Source of the DNA: Candidatus Gastranaerophilales bacterium | Lineage (GTDB): Bacteria; Cyanobacteriota; Vampirovibrionia; Gastranaerophilales; Gastranaerophilaceae | Assembly: GCA_944326525.1 (NCBI GenBank) | Contig: CALVEG010000001.1 | Location: forward strand, 310,001-374,000 | Reading direction: 5' to 3' | Length of the DNA: 64,000 nt | In this document: positions 17,663 to 26,782 of the stretch, one piece after another | Layout of the letters: the number at the start of each line of letters is the position of its first letter | Numbering within the stretch: the first letter of the stretch is position 1 | Position numbers and translations under genes: made by a program | The notes under the pieces: model-generated | What the model was told of the DNA's origin: nothing | Databases searched by the model: none | Seen by the model: only the letters and a program-made list of their open reading frames with translations

Positions 17663-18577
17663 ATGACTGAGTACGTTTACTTAAACGGAGAATATGTCGA
17701 TATAGCAAAGGCTTCCATTCCGGTTCGTACGCATGCTTTTTTATATGGTACAGCGGTTTTTGAAGGCATCAGAGCATATTGGAATGAAGAAGAAAAACAG
17801 CTTTATGTTTTCAGAGCAAAAGAGCATTATGAAAGACTTCAACGCAGTGCAAAGATTATGTATATGGAAAGTCCTCATACCGTTGAAGAGTACTGTAAAA
17901 TTACTGTTGATTTAATGAAGAAAAATAATTACAAAGAAGATGCTTACATGCGTCCGACTTTGTATAAATCAGCTCAAAAGGTCGGTCCTGGGCTTTTTGA
18001 TAACCCTGATTCATTTATGATAATTTCAAACAAAATGGGTGATTATATAGACACTTCAAAAGGCTTAAGCGTATGTGTTTCAAGCTGGAGAAGAAACAGT
18101 GATAATGCTATTCCTCCAAGAGCGAAAGTTGCAGGCGGATATGCAAATGCTGCATTAATAAAGACCGATGCCCATAATGCAGGATTTGATGATGCTGTTG
18201 TATTGGATGAACAGGGTAAAGTTACAGAGGGTTCTGCAATGAATTTGTTTGTTGTTCAGAACGGCAAGCTTGTAACTACAATGAAAACAGATGATATTTT
18301 GGTTGGAGTTACAAGAAACACGATTATTGAATTAGCAAAAGACGTTCTTGGCCTAGAGGTTGAAGAAAGAGCAATAGACAGAACTGAACTTTATATTTCT
18401 GATGAAGCGTTTTATTGCGGAACAGGAGCTCAGGTCAGCCCGATTGTTAAAATTGATAACAGAAAACTTGGTGACGGAACTGTCGGGCCGATTGCAAAAG
18501 ATCTTCAAAAACTTTATTTTGATGTTGTTAAAGGTAAAGTTCCGAAGTACAAAAAATGGTGTATGCCGGTTTACTAA
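17663..18577 (+). CDS. ilvE: Branched-chain amino acid aminotransferase
   Basis: 304 residues, fold-type IV PLP enzyme catalysing the last, reversible transamination to Leu, Ile and Val. Seen: VRTHAFLYGTAVFEGIRAY near residue 21, the PLP lysine in RAKVAGGYANAALIK (about residue 155), and LDEQGKVTEGSAMNLFVV (about 183-200), where Glu binds the pyridine nitrogen. GCGTGAQVSPI marks the C-terminal phosphate loop. Strong Shine-Dalgarno (AAGGAGGG). D-amino acid or 4-amino-4-deoxychorismate enzymes share the fold, but length and motifs fit IlvE. ilvC lies at the left edge. Confidence 0.92.
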   Translation: MTEYVYLNGEYVDIAKASIPVRTHAFLYGTAVFEGIRAYWNEEEKQLYVFRAKEHYERLQRSAKIMYMESPHTVEEYCKITVDLMKKNNYKEDAYMRPTLYKSAQKVGPGLFDNPDSFMIISNKMGDYIDTSKGLSVCVSSWRRNSDNAIPPRAKVAGGYANAALIKTDAHNAGFDDAVVLDEQGKVTEGSAMNLFVVQNGKLVTTMKTDDILVGVTRNTIIELAKDVLGLEVEERAIDRTELYISDEAFYCGTGAQVSPIVKIDNRKLGDGTVGPIAKDLQKLYFDVVKGKVPKYKKWCMPVY

Positions 18578-18587
18578 AAAATTATTA

Positions 18588-18613
18588 TCAGCCTCCTTTT
18601 AACGGGAGGCTGA
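18588..18613. terminator. Hairpin between ilvE and mlaE-like gene
   Basis: Perfect 9-bp stem TCAGCCTCC / GGAGGCTGA with an 8-base loop. On the plus strand it is followed by TT and nine A, not a U run, so termination of ilvE is doubtful. It may stabilise the ilvE 3' end. Confidence 0.4.
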
Positions 18614-18635
18614 TTAAAAAAAAATGGTGAAATAA

Positions 18636-19370
18636 TTGATTGAATTTTTAGGGCTTTGTGTTCAAAATTTAATAAAGAGTATAAAATATTTACTTACGGG
18701 GCAGTTAAGGTTTTCTGAGGTTATAAATAAAGCTGCTGCAATCAGCTATGATTCACTTTCAATTTCATTGATAATTGCTTTTATATCAGCAGCTGTTATA
18801 ACGATTCAAGTTTCGAAGCAATTTTTAATGAGTGGAGCTGAGGCTTATATTGGCGGAACTATAGTAATAGTTTTAATAAGAGAAATTGCACCTGGATTTG
18901 TAGCATTAGCGATAGGAGCAAGGGCAGGAACGGCGATTTCTGCTGAAATTGCCAATATGCAAGTTACAAGTCAAGTAGATGCAATGAAAACATTAAAAGT
19001 TGATCCTGTCGGGTATTATTTTACTCCTAGAATTTTAGCCGGAGCTATTACTGTTCCTATGGTTGTTTTGCTTGCAGAATTTATCGGAACGGCAGGTGGG
19101 ATGCTTGTTTCTTATCTAACAATTAATTTGCATCCTGCAAGGTATATGTATTCAGTTTGGGCGTGGCTGAGTACAAGGGATATTTATATAAGCCTTTTAA
19201 AGGCTTCAATTTTCGGTGCTTTAATTGCGCTGGTTTGTGCAACGCAAGGGTATGAAACTAAAGGCGGAGCAAAAGAAGTAGGTGTTTCAACAACGCAGGC
19301 AGCTATTTTGTCTACAGTTTATATGCTGATTGCAGATTTTCTTATCAATCTTGTGTTTTATATTAAGTAG
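18636..19370 (+). CDS. mlaE: MlaE/YrbE-type ABC transporter permease
   Basis: 244 residues. Permease of a lipid-moving ABC system of the Mla/Mce/TGD type, acting in the inner membrane. Family signatures: FLMSGAEAYIGGTIV, the long REIAPGFVALAIGARAGTAI segment with EIANMQVTSQVDAMKTLKVDP, then four to five membrane spans. The start must be TTG at 18636: an in-frame TAA lies just before it, GGTGA lies about five bases upstream, and the next Met is too deep. The partner ATPase and MCE-domain subunits are not nearby, so they are presumably elsewhere. Confidence 0.88.
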   Translation: MIEFLGLCVQNLIKSIKYLLTGQLRFSEVINKAAAISYDSLSISLIIAFISAAVITIQVSKQFLMSGAEAYIGGTIVIVLIREIAPGFVALAIGARAGTAISAEIANMQVTSQVDAMKTLKVDPVGYYFTPRILAGAITVPMVVLLAEFIGTAGGMLVSYLTINLHPARYMYSVWAWLSTRDIYISLLKASIFGALIALVCATQGYETKGGAKEVGVSTTQAAILSTVYMLIADFLINLVFYIK

Positions 19371-19375
19371 AAATT

Positions 19376-20764
19376 CTAAGCCAAATATTTTTGAGCGGTA
19401 TTTTTGTCAAAGACTTCAATACTGTTTTTGGAGTGAATGAATATTATGCAGCTGATAATGGATTTAAGCGTTTCAAAATCGGAAATTGCCATTTTGTTGC
19501 GTAATTCTTCCATGTTGTTTGCCAGAAATTCCATAATAACGGTTTTGTCATCGTATACAAGGCTTGAAAAATAATCGAAGGCTTCTTTGTTTTTAATTCC
19601 CTCAAGATAGATAATATCAGGGGATTGAAATTCTATAAAGCGTGAGGCTTTATCCATATTAAAGCCTATATTTTCGTTAAGTTCGCACTGGTTAATGTTT
19701 GGCAAATGATATTTAGCAAGGCTTTCAAGTGTCATAATATTTTTATTCTTATTTTTCTGTGCGCATTCAAGTAAAAGTGAATAAATTACATGGGTTTTGC
19801 CACTAAGAGGAGAACCGCATACAAGGATTACTCCAGGGGTATCAAGCGCATTTTTGACAATATTTAATTGAGATTCGTTAGTTATAATTTTATTTAAAGG
19901 TTTGGGTGGTTTATATATTTTAAGGAAAATTCTCTCGCCCATAATTGTCGGGAATGTTGAAATGCTTGTTACAACAGAAATCCCATCAACATTAAAGTTT
20001 AATTTACCGAGTTGAGGAACCTCACTAACTGAAGGATCAAGTTCAGCAAGTGTTTTAAGCTTTGCGGTAAAGGAAAGCGTTAATACTTGCGGAATTATTC
20101 CTTTATTTATAACTTCTCCGTTTTTTTTGAAATTAACTCCAAGTCCGGAGTCTTCTTTTTGAAATAAAACTTCATGAACATCTTCAGTAATTGCTTGTTT
20201 TAATATTGCTCGGATAATTTTTTGTATATGAGCGTCGGATAAGTCTTCGCTATGAAGTTCTTCTCTCCAATCAAAATTTTCGCCGTCTAATGTTGTGTAG
20301 ATATCCCCAACGCTAATGTCATTTGGGTAATATTCATCAATTTTTTTTATAATAACTGATTCAGAAGCTAAAACCGGTTCTATTGTACATTCTGCTGATT
20401 CTACTATCCTGTCTATTGCAAAAAGATCAAGTGGATCTGCCATTGCAACAGTCAGTGTATCTTCAATTTTGAATAAAGGAAGAATTCTGAAACGTTTGGC
20501 ATCAGAATAGTTGATATATTTTAAGCATTTAGGATCAATTGTGTAATCTTCAAGGTTCACAAAAGGTGTATGAAGCTTGGTCTCAAGAAATTTAACCAAA
20601 CTTGCTTCAGTCAGCATTCCTGAATTAATAAGCGCCTGTCCTATATTGATATTTTGTGCAGCCGCAATTTCCTGAGCTTGTTCAAGAGTTTCATACTGAA
20701 TAAGCCCTGATCTTACAAGGTCATATTTAAGTTTTTCTAAAGTTTTGTTTGTTGCTGTTTCCAT
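19376..20764 (-). CDS. Degenerate PilB/GspE-like ATPase
   Basis: 462 residues. N-terminal MshEN/T2SSE_N-type domain (about 10-150): INIGQALINSGMLTEASLVKFL and PFVNLEDYTIDP, as in pilus-assembly and type II secretion ATPases. The C-terminal half (about 165-460) follows the GspE layout, but key sites have drifted: Walker A is GSPLSGKT instead of GPTGSGKT, Walker B reads SPDIIYLEGIKN instead of the usual PDIIMVGEIRD, the His box (TLHTN) is replaced by EFLANN, and the tetracysteine zinc site is absent. The usual length is about 560. ATPase activity is doubtful; a regulatory or scaffolding role in pilus assembly is an inference. The start shares a base with the stop of the response regulator (TAATG). 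Confidence 0.8.
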   Translation of the reverse strand: METATNKTLEKLKYDLVRSGLIQYETLEQAQEIAAAQNINIGQALINSGMLTEASLVKFLETKLHTPFVNLEDYTIDPKCLKYINYSDAKRFRILPLFKIEDTLTVAMADPLDLFAIDRIVESAECTIEPVLASESVIIKKIDEYYPNDISVGDIYTTLDGENFDWREELHSEDLSDAHIQKIIRAILKQAITEDVHEVLFQKEDSGLGVNFKKNGEVINKGIIPQVLTLSFTAKLKTLAELDPSVSEVPQLGKLNFNVDGISVVTSISTFPTIMGERIFLKIYKPPKPLNKIITNESQLNIVKNALDTPGVILVCGSPLSGKTHVIYSLLLECAQKNKNKNIMTLESLAKYHLPNINQCELNENIGFNMDKASRFIEFQSPDIIYLEGIKNKEAFDYFSSLVYDDKTVIMEFLANNMEELRNKMAISDFETLKSIISCIIFIHSKNSIEVFDKNTAQKYLA

Positions 20765-21135
20765 TAATTTTGTTTACCTAAGTATTTTTCGACTTGTTTA
20801 AGAACTTCATCAAGTTCAAAGGGTTTTGTAATGTATTCATCCGCTCCTGTTTCTTCGCCGATAAGTTTGTCTTCTTCTTGAGAGCGTGCTGTAATCATTA
20901 AAATAGGAATTGATTTATATTTACTGTCATATTTTAAAAGTCTGCTGATTTTGTAGCCGTTAATTTTAGGCATCATAACATCAAGTATCATTAAATCAGG
21001 AATAATTTCTTTAGCGAGCCTAAGCCCTTCTTCACCGTCAAATGCGGTGTAACAGTTAAACCCTGCTGTTTCCAGTACGAATTTTAAACTTTCAACTATA
21101 TCTTGTTCATCGTCAACGATTAGAATATTTTTCAT
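20764..21135 (-). CDS. CheY-like response regulator receiver
   Basis: 123 residues, a stand-alone receiver domain. Acid pocket Asp-Asp in VDDEQD (residues 8-9), phospho-acceptor Asp in LMILDVMMPK (about 52), Thr in MITARS and Lys in YITKPFEL (about 104). No output domain, so it acts by protein contact. It is coupled to the degenerate PilB-like ATPase (TAATG overlap), its most likely partner. The histidine kinase at 23027-24736 on the same strand is a candidate phosphodonor. Ribosome site AGGGGAAATT. Confidence 0.93.
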   Translation of the reverse strand: MKNILIVDDEQDIVESLKFVLETAGFNCYTAFDGEEGLRLAKEIIPDLMILDVMMPKINGYKISRLLKYDSKYKSIPILMITARSQEEDKLIGEETGADEYITKPFELDEVLKQVEKYLGKQN

Positions 21136-21289
21136 AATTTCCCCTAGTCAAAATCTATTATAAAAGTATTATATCACACTAAAAACCTTATCAGGTAATG
21201 TTAAAATTTGTAAATCATTTTTAAAGTTATTTAGTTTTAGTTGGTTATTTTTTAAGTAACATAATGTTAAAGAGTAACGGAGGTTAAAA

Positions 21290-22171
21290 ATGATAAAATT
21301 ACTGCATCCAAAATTGAGGTTTGAAGGCTGGGAGCCCATGGGGTTATACAAAAGACCGGCGGATACAAGAACAGTGGAAGAATTAAAAGGAACAATTGAA
21401 GCTTGGTCACGACGGGTAGGAGATGTAAAAGCAATTTTGCCGGAGTTGGATAGTATGAATCCAAAGCATTTAGGACTTGTTGCCGATACGATAGAACTTT
21501 CTCAAAAGCCGGCAAATATGTTTAATGATGTAGATATGGTAAATCCGGATGAGCGGTTCGGGCCTTTTAATCCTTTAGAAAAATTAATGGCAATTTTTCC
21601 GATAATATCTCATAAAAATCCTCATGCTATGGATTTTTCACAAGAAGTTGTTGATACAACAGGAAAAATGATGTCGAAGTTTTATTTAAAAGCTGCGGCA
21701 GATACTGAATTTTTATTGGATGACGGTGTAGATAGGCATTTCGAAAATGCAATTCCTATAGTTGAAAATATAGCAAAAGAGTCAATGACAGTTCCTGCTG
21801 AAAATTATGGACGTGAAGCTGAGTTTGTAGGTTCAGTTCTTGCAATAATAGAGGAAGATTCAGATCCTGTTAAAATAGCATTACTTAAAGATGTTTATGA
21901 AGCTTTAGACAATAAGTGTATAAAAGAATTTGATTTTGGAGATCTTATAAAAAGTGAAGTTTCTCCAGATGTGATAAAGGAAAATTTGAAGACAATAAAG
22001 GATGATTTAGGTTTAGCATACGGTTACGGTAAGATCGTTAATGTAAATGAATATTTGACGAAGAATCCTGAAGATAAAAGGATTCCTTTTCGAAACTTGG
22101 ATGATACTGTATTGCACAGGGTTACGCCTGAGGAATTAACCGAAAGATTTAAAACAGGAAATTATATTTAA
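21290..22171 (+). CDS. Unrecognised protein, PADTRT/KHLGLVADT family, copy 1
   Basis: 293 residues, cytosolic by appearance, no signal or membrane segment. It shares with the next gene an N-terminal block RF-x-GW-x2-MG...RPADTRT-x-EELK-x-TI and KHLGLVADTIELS, then a helical body with HAMDFSQEVVDTT matching EALDFTQEVINNT in its neighbour. Copy 1 has about 30 extra C-terminal residues. Strong Shine-Dalgarno (CGGAGG). Predicted mostly alpha-helical. I do not recognise the family. It is divergent from the response regulator and followed 78 bases later by copy 2. Confidence 0.85.
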   Translation: MIKLLHPKLRFEGWEPMGLYKRPADTRTVEELKGTIEAWSRRVGDVKAILPELDSMNPKHLGLVADTIELSQKPANMFNDVDMVNPDERFGPFNPLEKLMAIFPIISHKNPHAMDFSQEVVDTTGKMMSKFYLKAAADTEFLLDDGVDRHFENAIPIVENIAKESMTVPAENYGREAEFVGSVLAIIEEDSDPVKIALLKDVYEALDNKCIKEFDFGDLIKSEVSPDVIKENLKTIKDDLGLAYGYGKIVNVNEYLTKNPEDKRIPFRNLDDTVLHRVTPEELTERFKTGNYI

Positions 22172-22249
22172 TTTGTAAGTTGCTGACAAAACGGCAAAAA
22201 ATATTTTGTTTGAATTTACAATAAAAGAAAGAAATAAAAAGGAGAAATT

Positions 22250-23035
22250 ATGGCCATAAAATTAACTGCACCTTTAACAAGGTTTGACGGCTGGCGTACT
22301 ATGGGAGCAGTAAAGCATCCGGCAGATACGAGAACAGCAGAAGAATTAAAAGAAACAATCAAATTATGGGCACTTGCAAATAAGGAAGTAAAAGAGTTTC
22401 TTCCGCATTTGAAAGAAATCCGAGAGAAACATTTAGGCTTAGTTGCGGATACTATAGAGCTTTCAATGAGGCGTGCGATGCTTCCTAATGATATAAATTT
22501 GATAGAGCCTGTTGAAGCAAACGGGAAAAGTATTTTAGGTTTAATGCTGGATTCTTATAAGGTTGCTTCAAAAGAAAATCCTGAAGCTTTGGATTTTACG
22601 CAGGAAGTTATAAATAACACTGACTCCAGAACTGCAAAGGTGTTTTTTCTGGAATCGGCGGGCGGCGTTTTAGAAAATAAGGATTTTTCAAAGCAATTTA
22701 AGACCGCAACGCCACTGGTAGAAATTTTTGCAAAACAGACTCTTAATACACCGAATCCATATAGTTTTGACAATCAGAAAAACTTTATGTTTCTTGTTAA
22801 GTCTGTTGTGAATGAAAAGGCAAATCCTGAAAAAATTTCGTTAGTAAAAGATTTTTATAATAAAATTGCCAATAAAGCATATTTTAATTTGTTCGAGTTT
22901 GTAGCAAACAAGGCACCTGTTTCCAAAGTTGAAGATAATTTGAATACAGTAGAACAAGTTGCAGATATGTTTGTTAGAGAAGGCAAAGTCCTTGATGCCG
23001 GAAAATTCGTTAACCGAAATACCAATTTATACTAA
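22250..23035 (+). CDS. Unrecognised protein, PADTRT/KHLGLVADT family, copy 2
   Basis: 261 residues, tandem paralogue of the preceding gene. Conserved blocks: TRFDGWRTMG, HPADTRTAEELKETIKLW, EKHLGLVADTIELS, EALDFTQEVINNT, and a C-terminal LVKDFYNKIANK region aligned with LLKDVYEALDNK of copy 1. The best conserved part is the first 70 residues, suggesting a shared partner or ligand site there. Shine-Dalgarno AAAAGGAG. Its end overlaps the opposite histidine kinase by nine bases. Function unknown. Confidence 0.85.
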   Translation: MAIKLTAPLTRFDGWRTMGAVKHPADTRTAEELKETIKLWALANKEVKEFLPHLKEIREKHLGLVADTIELSMRRAMLPNDINLIEPVEANGKSILGLMLDSYKVASKENPEALDFTQEVINNTDSRTAKVFFLESAGGVLENKDFSKQFKTATPLVEIFAKQTLNTPNPYSFDNQKNFMFLVKSVVNEKANPEKISLVKDFYNKIANKAYFNLFEFVANKAPVSKVEDNLNTVEQVADMFVREGKVLDAGKFVNRNTNLY

Positions 23036-24736
23036 AATTTCTTCGGGTTTAATATTTGCTGATGCAACAGGTAAGGCAAAGTGGAAGTTTGAACCTTTGT
23101 TGACAATACTGTCACACCAAATAGCGCCGTGATGAGCTTCCAGTAGCTGTCTTGCAATCGGAAGCCCAAGACCTGTTCCGCCGGCTTTGCGCGATAGGGA
23201 ATTTTCTATTTGTGCAAATTTGTCAAATGCGTGTAAGTATTCGTTTTCGGCGATTCCGATTCCCTCATCTTCAACCGAAACAATGACATAATCTCCTTTT
23301 AAATTCTTCATGTATTCTGTAAAACTTGGATGATACTTTATGTCTGAAGCGTTTTTAATTTCAGATCTGATTGTTATTGTTTTACCTTCAGGTGTAAATT
23401 TTATGGCATTAGAAAGAAGATTTGTCAAAACCTGTTCCAATCTTTGTGCATCCCCCATAATCTCAGGAAGTTTTTCTTCTGTTGCAATTCTTAGATTAAG
23501 TGATTTTTCTTTGGCAAGTCCTGATAGCGCTGATCTGACGTAATCTATAACCGTATTAACAGAAACCGGTTTGAATTGAAAATCCATTTTCCCTGCTTCA
23601 ATCTTAGAAAGATCCAAAAGATCGTTAATGATTCCGGAAAGCCTTGTGACATTACGCTTTGCCATAGATAAGAATTTTTCGGAGTTCTCCGTAACCTCTC
23701 CGCATCGCCCGCTTAATAATATATCAAGAGAGTTTTTGATTGAAGTTAATGGTGTTCTAAGTTCGTGCGAAACTATTGAAATAAATTCTGATTTAAGCTT
23801 TTCAAGTCGTTCAAGCTTTTTGTTTGTTTCGATAATTTCTTGGTATAAAGAAGCGTTTTTTAATGGTAATGTTACCTGCTGCACAATAGTTTGAAAGCAT
23901 TTTGAATCTTCTGGCGAAAAATGATTTTCCTTGAATACTTCTACGCAGCCGTAAAAAGTATCTCCTAACGCAATTCTTGCAAACATATTGTCAAATCTGA
24001 AAAGAGTAAAGTTAAATCTGCTTGCCGGATATTTTACGTATTTGATAACTTTTAATTTGTTTTCGTCAATTTTGAAAGGAACTTGCCCGTTTTCAAAAAG
24101 CGAGTTGTAATTGTAGATTGTACGAACTTTAATTGCATTTAAAAGTTCATCTGATATCTCGTACAATGAATTTAATATTAATACCGGTTTATCTCCGGAG
24201 CAGAATGAAAGTGTGCAAGCAAGTGAAAAGCTAAGGGTTTTATCTAATCCTTCAATCATAAACTCAAGTAGTTTTTCGCTGTTTAAAGTGCTTGCAAATT
24301 GTGAACTTATGCCGTAAAGAGTATTTTGTCTGTAAAGGCTTGCTGCAAGGTCCTTGTTTGTGTCGGCAAGTTTTTTTAGTGAATTTTGTGCACGAATGTT
24401 TATGCTCAAAGCCGAAAGAATCATAGAATCGGAAAAATCATCAGATATTAAGGCATTTATTGATTTAGAAATATCTTTGTCAGGAGTTTTTTTGCCTGTA
24501 ATAAGGATTAAGATTGAATTTTCAACCAAGTTTTTAATGTTTTTCAAAACTTCTTTTACACTGAAAGCCTTAATTTCATTATCAATAAGTACAATATCTT
24601 GAGTTTCGGCACTGAAAATATTTGTAATGAGCTTTACATCAGCAGAACTGTTAAAATCATAAGAATTTTCTCGACAAAGTCTGTCGTATTTTTCAATTAT
24701 ATTTATACGGTCTGAAATGAGAAAAATTTTCGTCAT
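23027..24736 (-). CDS. GAF-containing sensor histidine kinase
   Basis: 569 residues. N-terminal part (about 1-115) resembles a receiver fold (IFLISDRIN, DIVLIDNE) but lacks the full acidic pocket, so it is probably a pseudo-receiver. Then a GAF-like domain (about 135-300), a coiled segment, a HisKA domain with SIVSHELRTPLTSIK (H box, about 325), and a HATPase with NLLSNAIKFTPEG (N box), VEDEGIGI (G1) and GGTGLGLPIA (G2). No membrane span, so a cytosolic sensor. No Shine-Dalgarno: TACCAT lies six bases before the ATG. Likely partner: the receiver at 20764. Signal unknown. Confidence 0.92.
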   Translation of the reverse strand: MTKIFLISDRINIIEKYDRLCRENSYDFNSSADVKLITNIFSAETQDIVLIDNEIKAFSVKEVLKNIKNLVENSILILITGKKTPDKDISKSINALISDDFSDSMILSALSINIRAQNSLKKLADTNKDLAASLYRQNTLYGISSQFASTLNSEKLLEFMIEGLDKTLSFSLACTLSFCSGDKPVLILNSLYEISDELLNAIKVRTIYNYNSLFENGQVPFKIDENKLKVIKYVKYPASRFNFTLFRFDNMFARIALGDTFYGCVEVFKENHFSPEDSKCFQTIVQQVTLPLKNASLYQEIIETNKKLERLEKLKSEFISIVSHELRTPLTSIKNSLDILLSGRCGEVTENSEKFLSMAKRNVTRLSGIINDLLDLSKIEAGKMDFQFKPVSVNTVIDYVRSALSGLAKEKSLNLRIATEEKLPEIMGDAQRLEQVLTNLLSNAIKFTPEGKTITIRSEIKNASDIKYHPSFTEYMKNLKGDYVIVSVEDEGIGIAENEYLHAFDKFAQIENSLSRKAGGTGLGLPIARQLLEAHHGAIWCDSIVNKGSNFHFALPVASANIKPEEILV

Positions 24737-24742
24737 ACTTCC

Positions 24743-24770
24743 ATGGTAGCAATAAATCCAATAATTGCAA
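24743..24770 (-). promoter_or_regulatory. Candidate leaderless promoter for histidine kinase
   Basis: TTGCAA (24765-24770), 16-base spacer, TACCAT (24743-24748) on the minus strand, six bases before the ATG. Confidence 0.4.
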
Positions 24771-24929
24771 ATATGTTAAGGTCAGAATTAAATGGAGTAC
24801 GAAAATTTAATAAATAACAAATAATGTAAATAATTGTAAAGAAAATAAAAAAGATTTAAAAAAAATTAAAGAAGCAGAAAAGAAAGTCCGTATTAGAAGA
24901 TAAGAAATATAATAGGAAAGGACTCATAA

Positions 24930-26627
24930 ATGGGTTTATCGGCATCACAAGCGAGATTGTTAAGCATAACCTCAAGACTGTCAGATAATGAATTGCGCAG
25001 TCAGACAATCACGACTGCAAAAACTTCACTTGCTAATGAAACAACAGCAGCAAGTGCAGCTTACATGGATGCCTTAAATTCAACAGAATTATTGTATACA
25101 ACCTATGATGGCGGTGGAAACAAAGTAACAGAAAAATTGACAGGCGTTTCCTTAAGTCAGTATGGCGAATTAAAAAATCAGTACGGTATAATAAACCAAC
25201 ACGGTCAAATCCTTGTATCAGAACAAGATGCAACAAATTATGAAACAAGTTCTGATATGTATGACTTTTTGGATAAATATGGCGTATTGGCTCCGGAAGG
25301 TGAATGGGACACTATTCAGGTGGAAAATCCTGAGTGGCAGGTAGCTTGGGACGAATACAACAAGGAATATGAAGACTGGAAGGCAAGAGAACCTGATAAA
25401 TCAAGTGAAATATATTGGAAATCCGGTGTAAATAACGAATTATATTTAAAGTTTATAGCGGCATCAAAACCTTGCTATACAACAGCTGAAAGTGGTGAGA
25501 GTGGAGCTGGCTGCTATAGACATGTGCTTGCTCATTTATTGGATCTTGAGTTGATTGAAGGCGGTGAACCATTCAGAACACACGTTGCAGATCCTTCAAA
25601 ATATCCAAAAACATATCAAACTACTACAAATGAAACAATTTCAATAGATGCTGGCAGAATTGATGGTTCAGCTATTAATGGTGAAAAATTGAGTGATGAA
25701 ATGGTTCCGGTGTCAGAGGCTGTATGTGATCCATATGATATAATCTATGCAGCAGAAAATGAAACCATGAAACAAAAGCTTTTGGATATATATGCAGATC
25801 CAACAGCATCAGAACAAGAAAAAACAAATGAATTATTAATGAATAACTATTATTTTGATGCAAATGGAGATATTCAATTAAAAACATTGAAGCAGAAAAT
25901 TATAGATATGTATTATGTTTTAGACAAATTTAAAACATTAGGTATTCCTTATGAACCTGCATTGTTAGATTTGTTGGCTTCATTCCAAGAAGACATGCAG
26001 CAGGCATTTAAAGAATTTGATAAAGATGCATATAATCGTGACTACAATGATTGGTTAGCGCAAGAACCTGCTAAACCAGAAGTACCATATTATATAGAAG
26101 AAAAAGTTCCGACAATAGAAAACAAAGATATGGGACAGTGGTATGTCAACTTGTGGCACAGAATGAACGGTCCAAGCCAAGATAAAGCGGGAACTGTATT
26201 AGAAGACGGAACAGTGGTTGAAGGCGGAAAAACTTCAGGCGGTCGTCCGTTATATAAAGTATTGGAAGACGGTTTGATGGATAATCCGGGCTGGCTTCAG
26301 TCTGCACTTGAAAATGGAACTGTCACTTTAGAACAAGTTCAGTTTGTAGAAGAAGCTGAAGTTGGTACAGGGCTTGCAGATTGTGAATGGGCTTCTATTG
26401 TTTGGACAAATGCAGCGGATATTACAGAAAGTCAAAATGAAGCAGCGATTACAATGGCTGAAATTCAATATGAACAAGCATTGAATGATATTCAAGCAAA
26501 AGATAAACAGTTTGATAATCAATTAAAAATTCTTGATACAGAACATAATGCTCTGCAAACAGAATATGACAGTATTAAATCAATTATAGAAAAAACAATA
26601 GAAAGAAACTTGAAACTGTATTCATAA
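24930..26627 (+). CDS. Large unrecognised protein, MGLSASQARLL type
   Basis: 565 residues, acidic, rich in Glu, Asp, Tyr and Trp, without signal peptide or membrane span. The N-terminus MGLSASQARLLSITSRLSDN and following helix, plus a C-terminal coiled helix (QFDNQLKILDTEHNALQTEY, about 525-565), give helical ends around a variable middle, reminiscent of flagellin/hook-type proteins; this is pattern only. The middle has a Cys pair (about residues 186 and 195) and an acidic repeat-like WDEYNKEYEDWKAREPDK / YNRDYNDWLAQEPAKPE (about 145 and 375). Shine-Dalgarno AGGAAAGGA. Followed 155 bases later by another unrecognised gene. Confidence 0.85.
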   Translation: MGLSASQARLLSITSRLSDNELRSQTITTAKTSLANETTAASAAYMDALNSTELLYTTYDGGGNKVTEKLTGVSLSQYGELKNQYGIINQHGQILVSEQDATNYETSSDMYDFLDKYGVLAPEGEWDTIQVENPEWQVAWDEYNKEYEDWKAREPDKSSEIYWKSGVNNELYLKFIAASKPCYTTAESGESGAGCYRHVLAHLLDLELIEGGEPFRTHVADPSKYPKTYQTTTNETISIDAGRIDGSAINGEKLSDEMVPVSEAVCDPYDIIYAAENETMKQKLLDIYADPTASEQEKTNELLMNNYYFDANGDIQLKTLKQKIIDMYYVLDKFKTLGIPYEPALLDLLASFQEDMQQAFKEFDKDAYNRDYNDWLAQEPAKPEVPYYIEEKVPTIENKDMGQWYVNLWHRMNGPSQDKAGTVLEDGTVVEGGKTSGGRPLYKVLEDGLMDNPGWLQSALENGTVTLEQVQFVEEAEVGTGLADCEWASIVWTNAADITESQNEAAITMAEIQYEQALNDIQAKDKQFDNQLKILDTEHNALQTEYDSIKSIIEKTIERNLKLYS

Positions 26628-26782
26628 AGGAGGCAGCGTGAAGCAGTGTGGTTAAAATAAAAATGCAAATATTAATGCAAAACGAGATTTAGTATCTGGT
26701 TTTGCAAGAAGATTTTGAAATTAGTTATAAATTTTAAAATACAGATCGTGAATGTGCAGTGTAATATAAGGAGAGAAAACGA

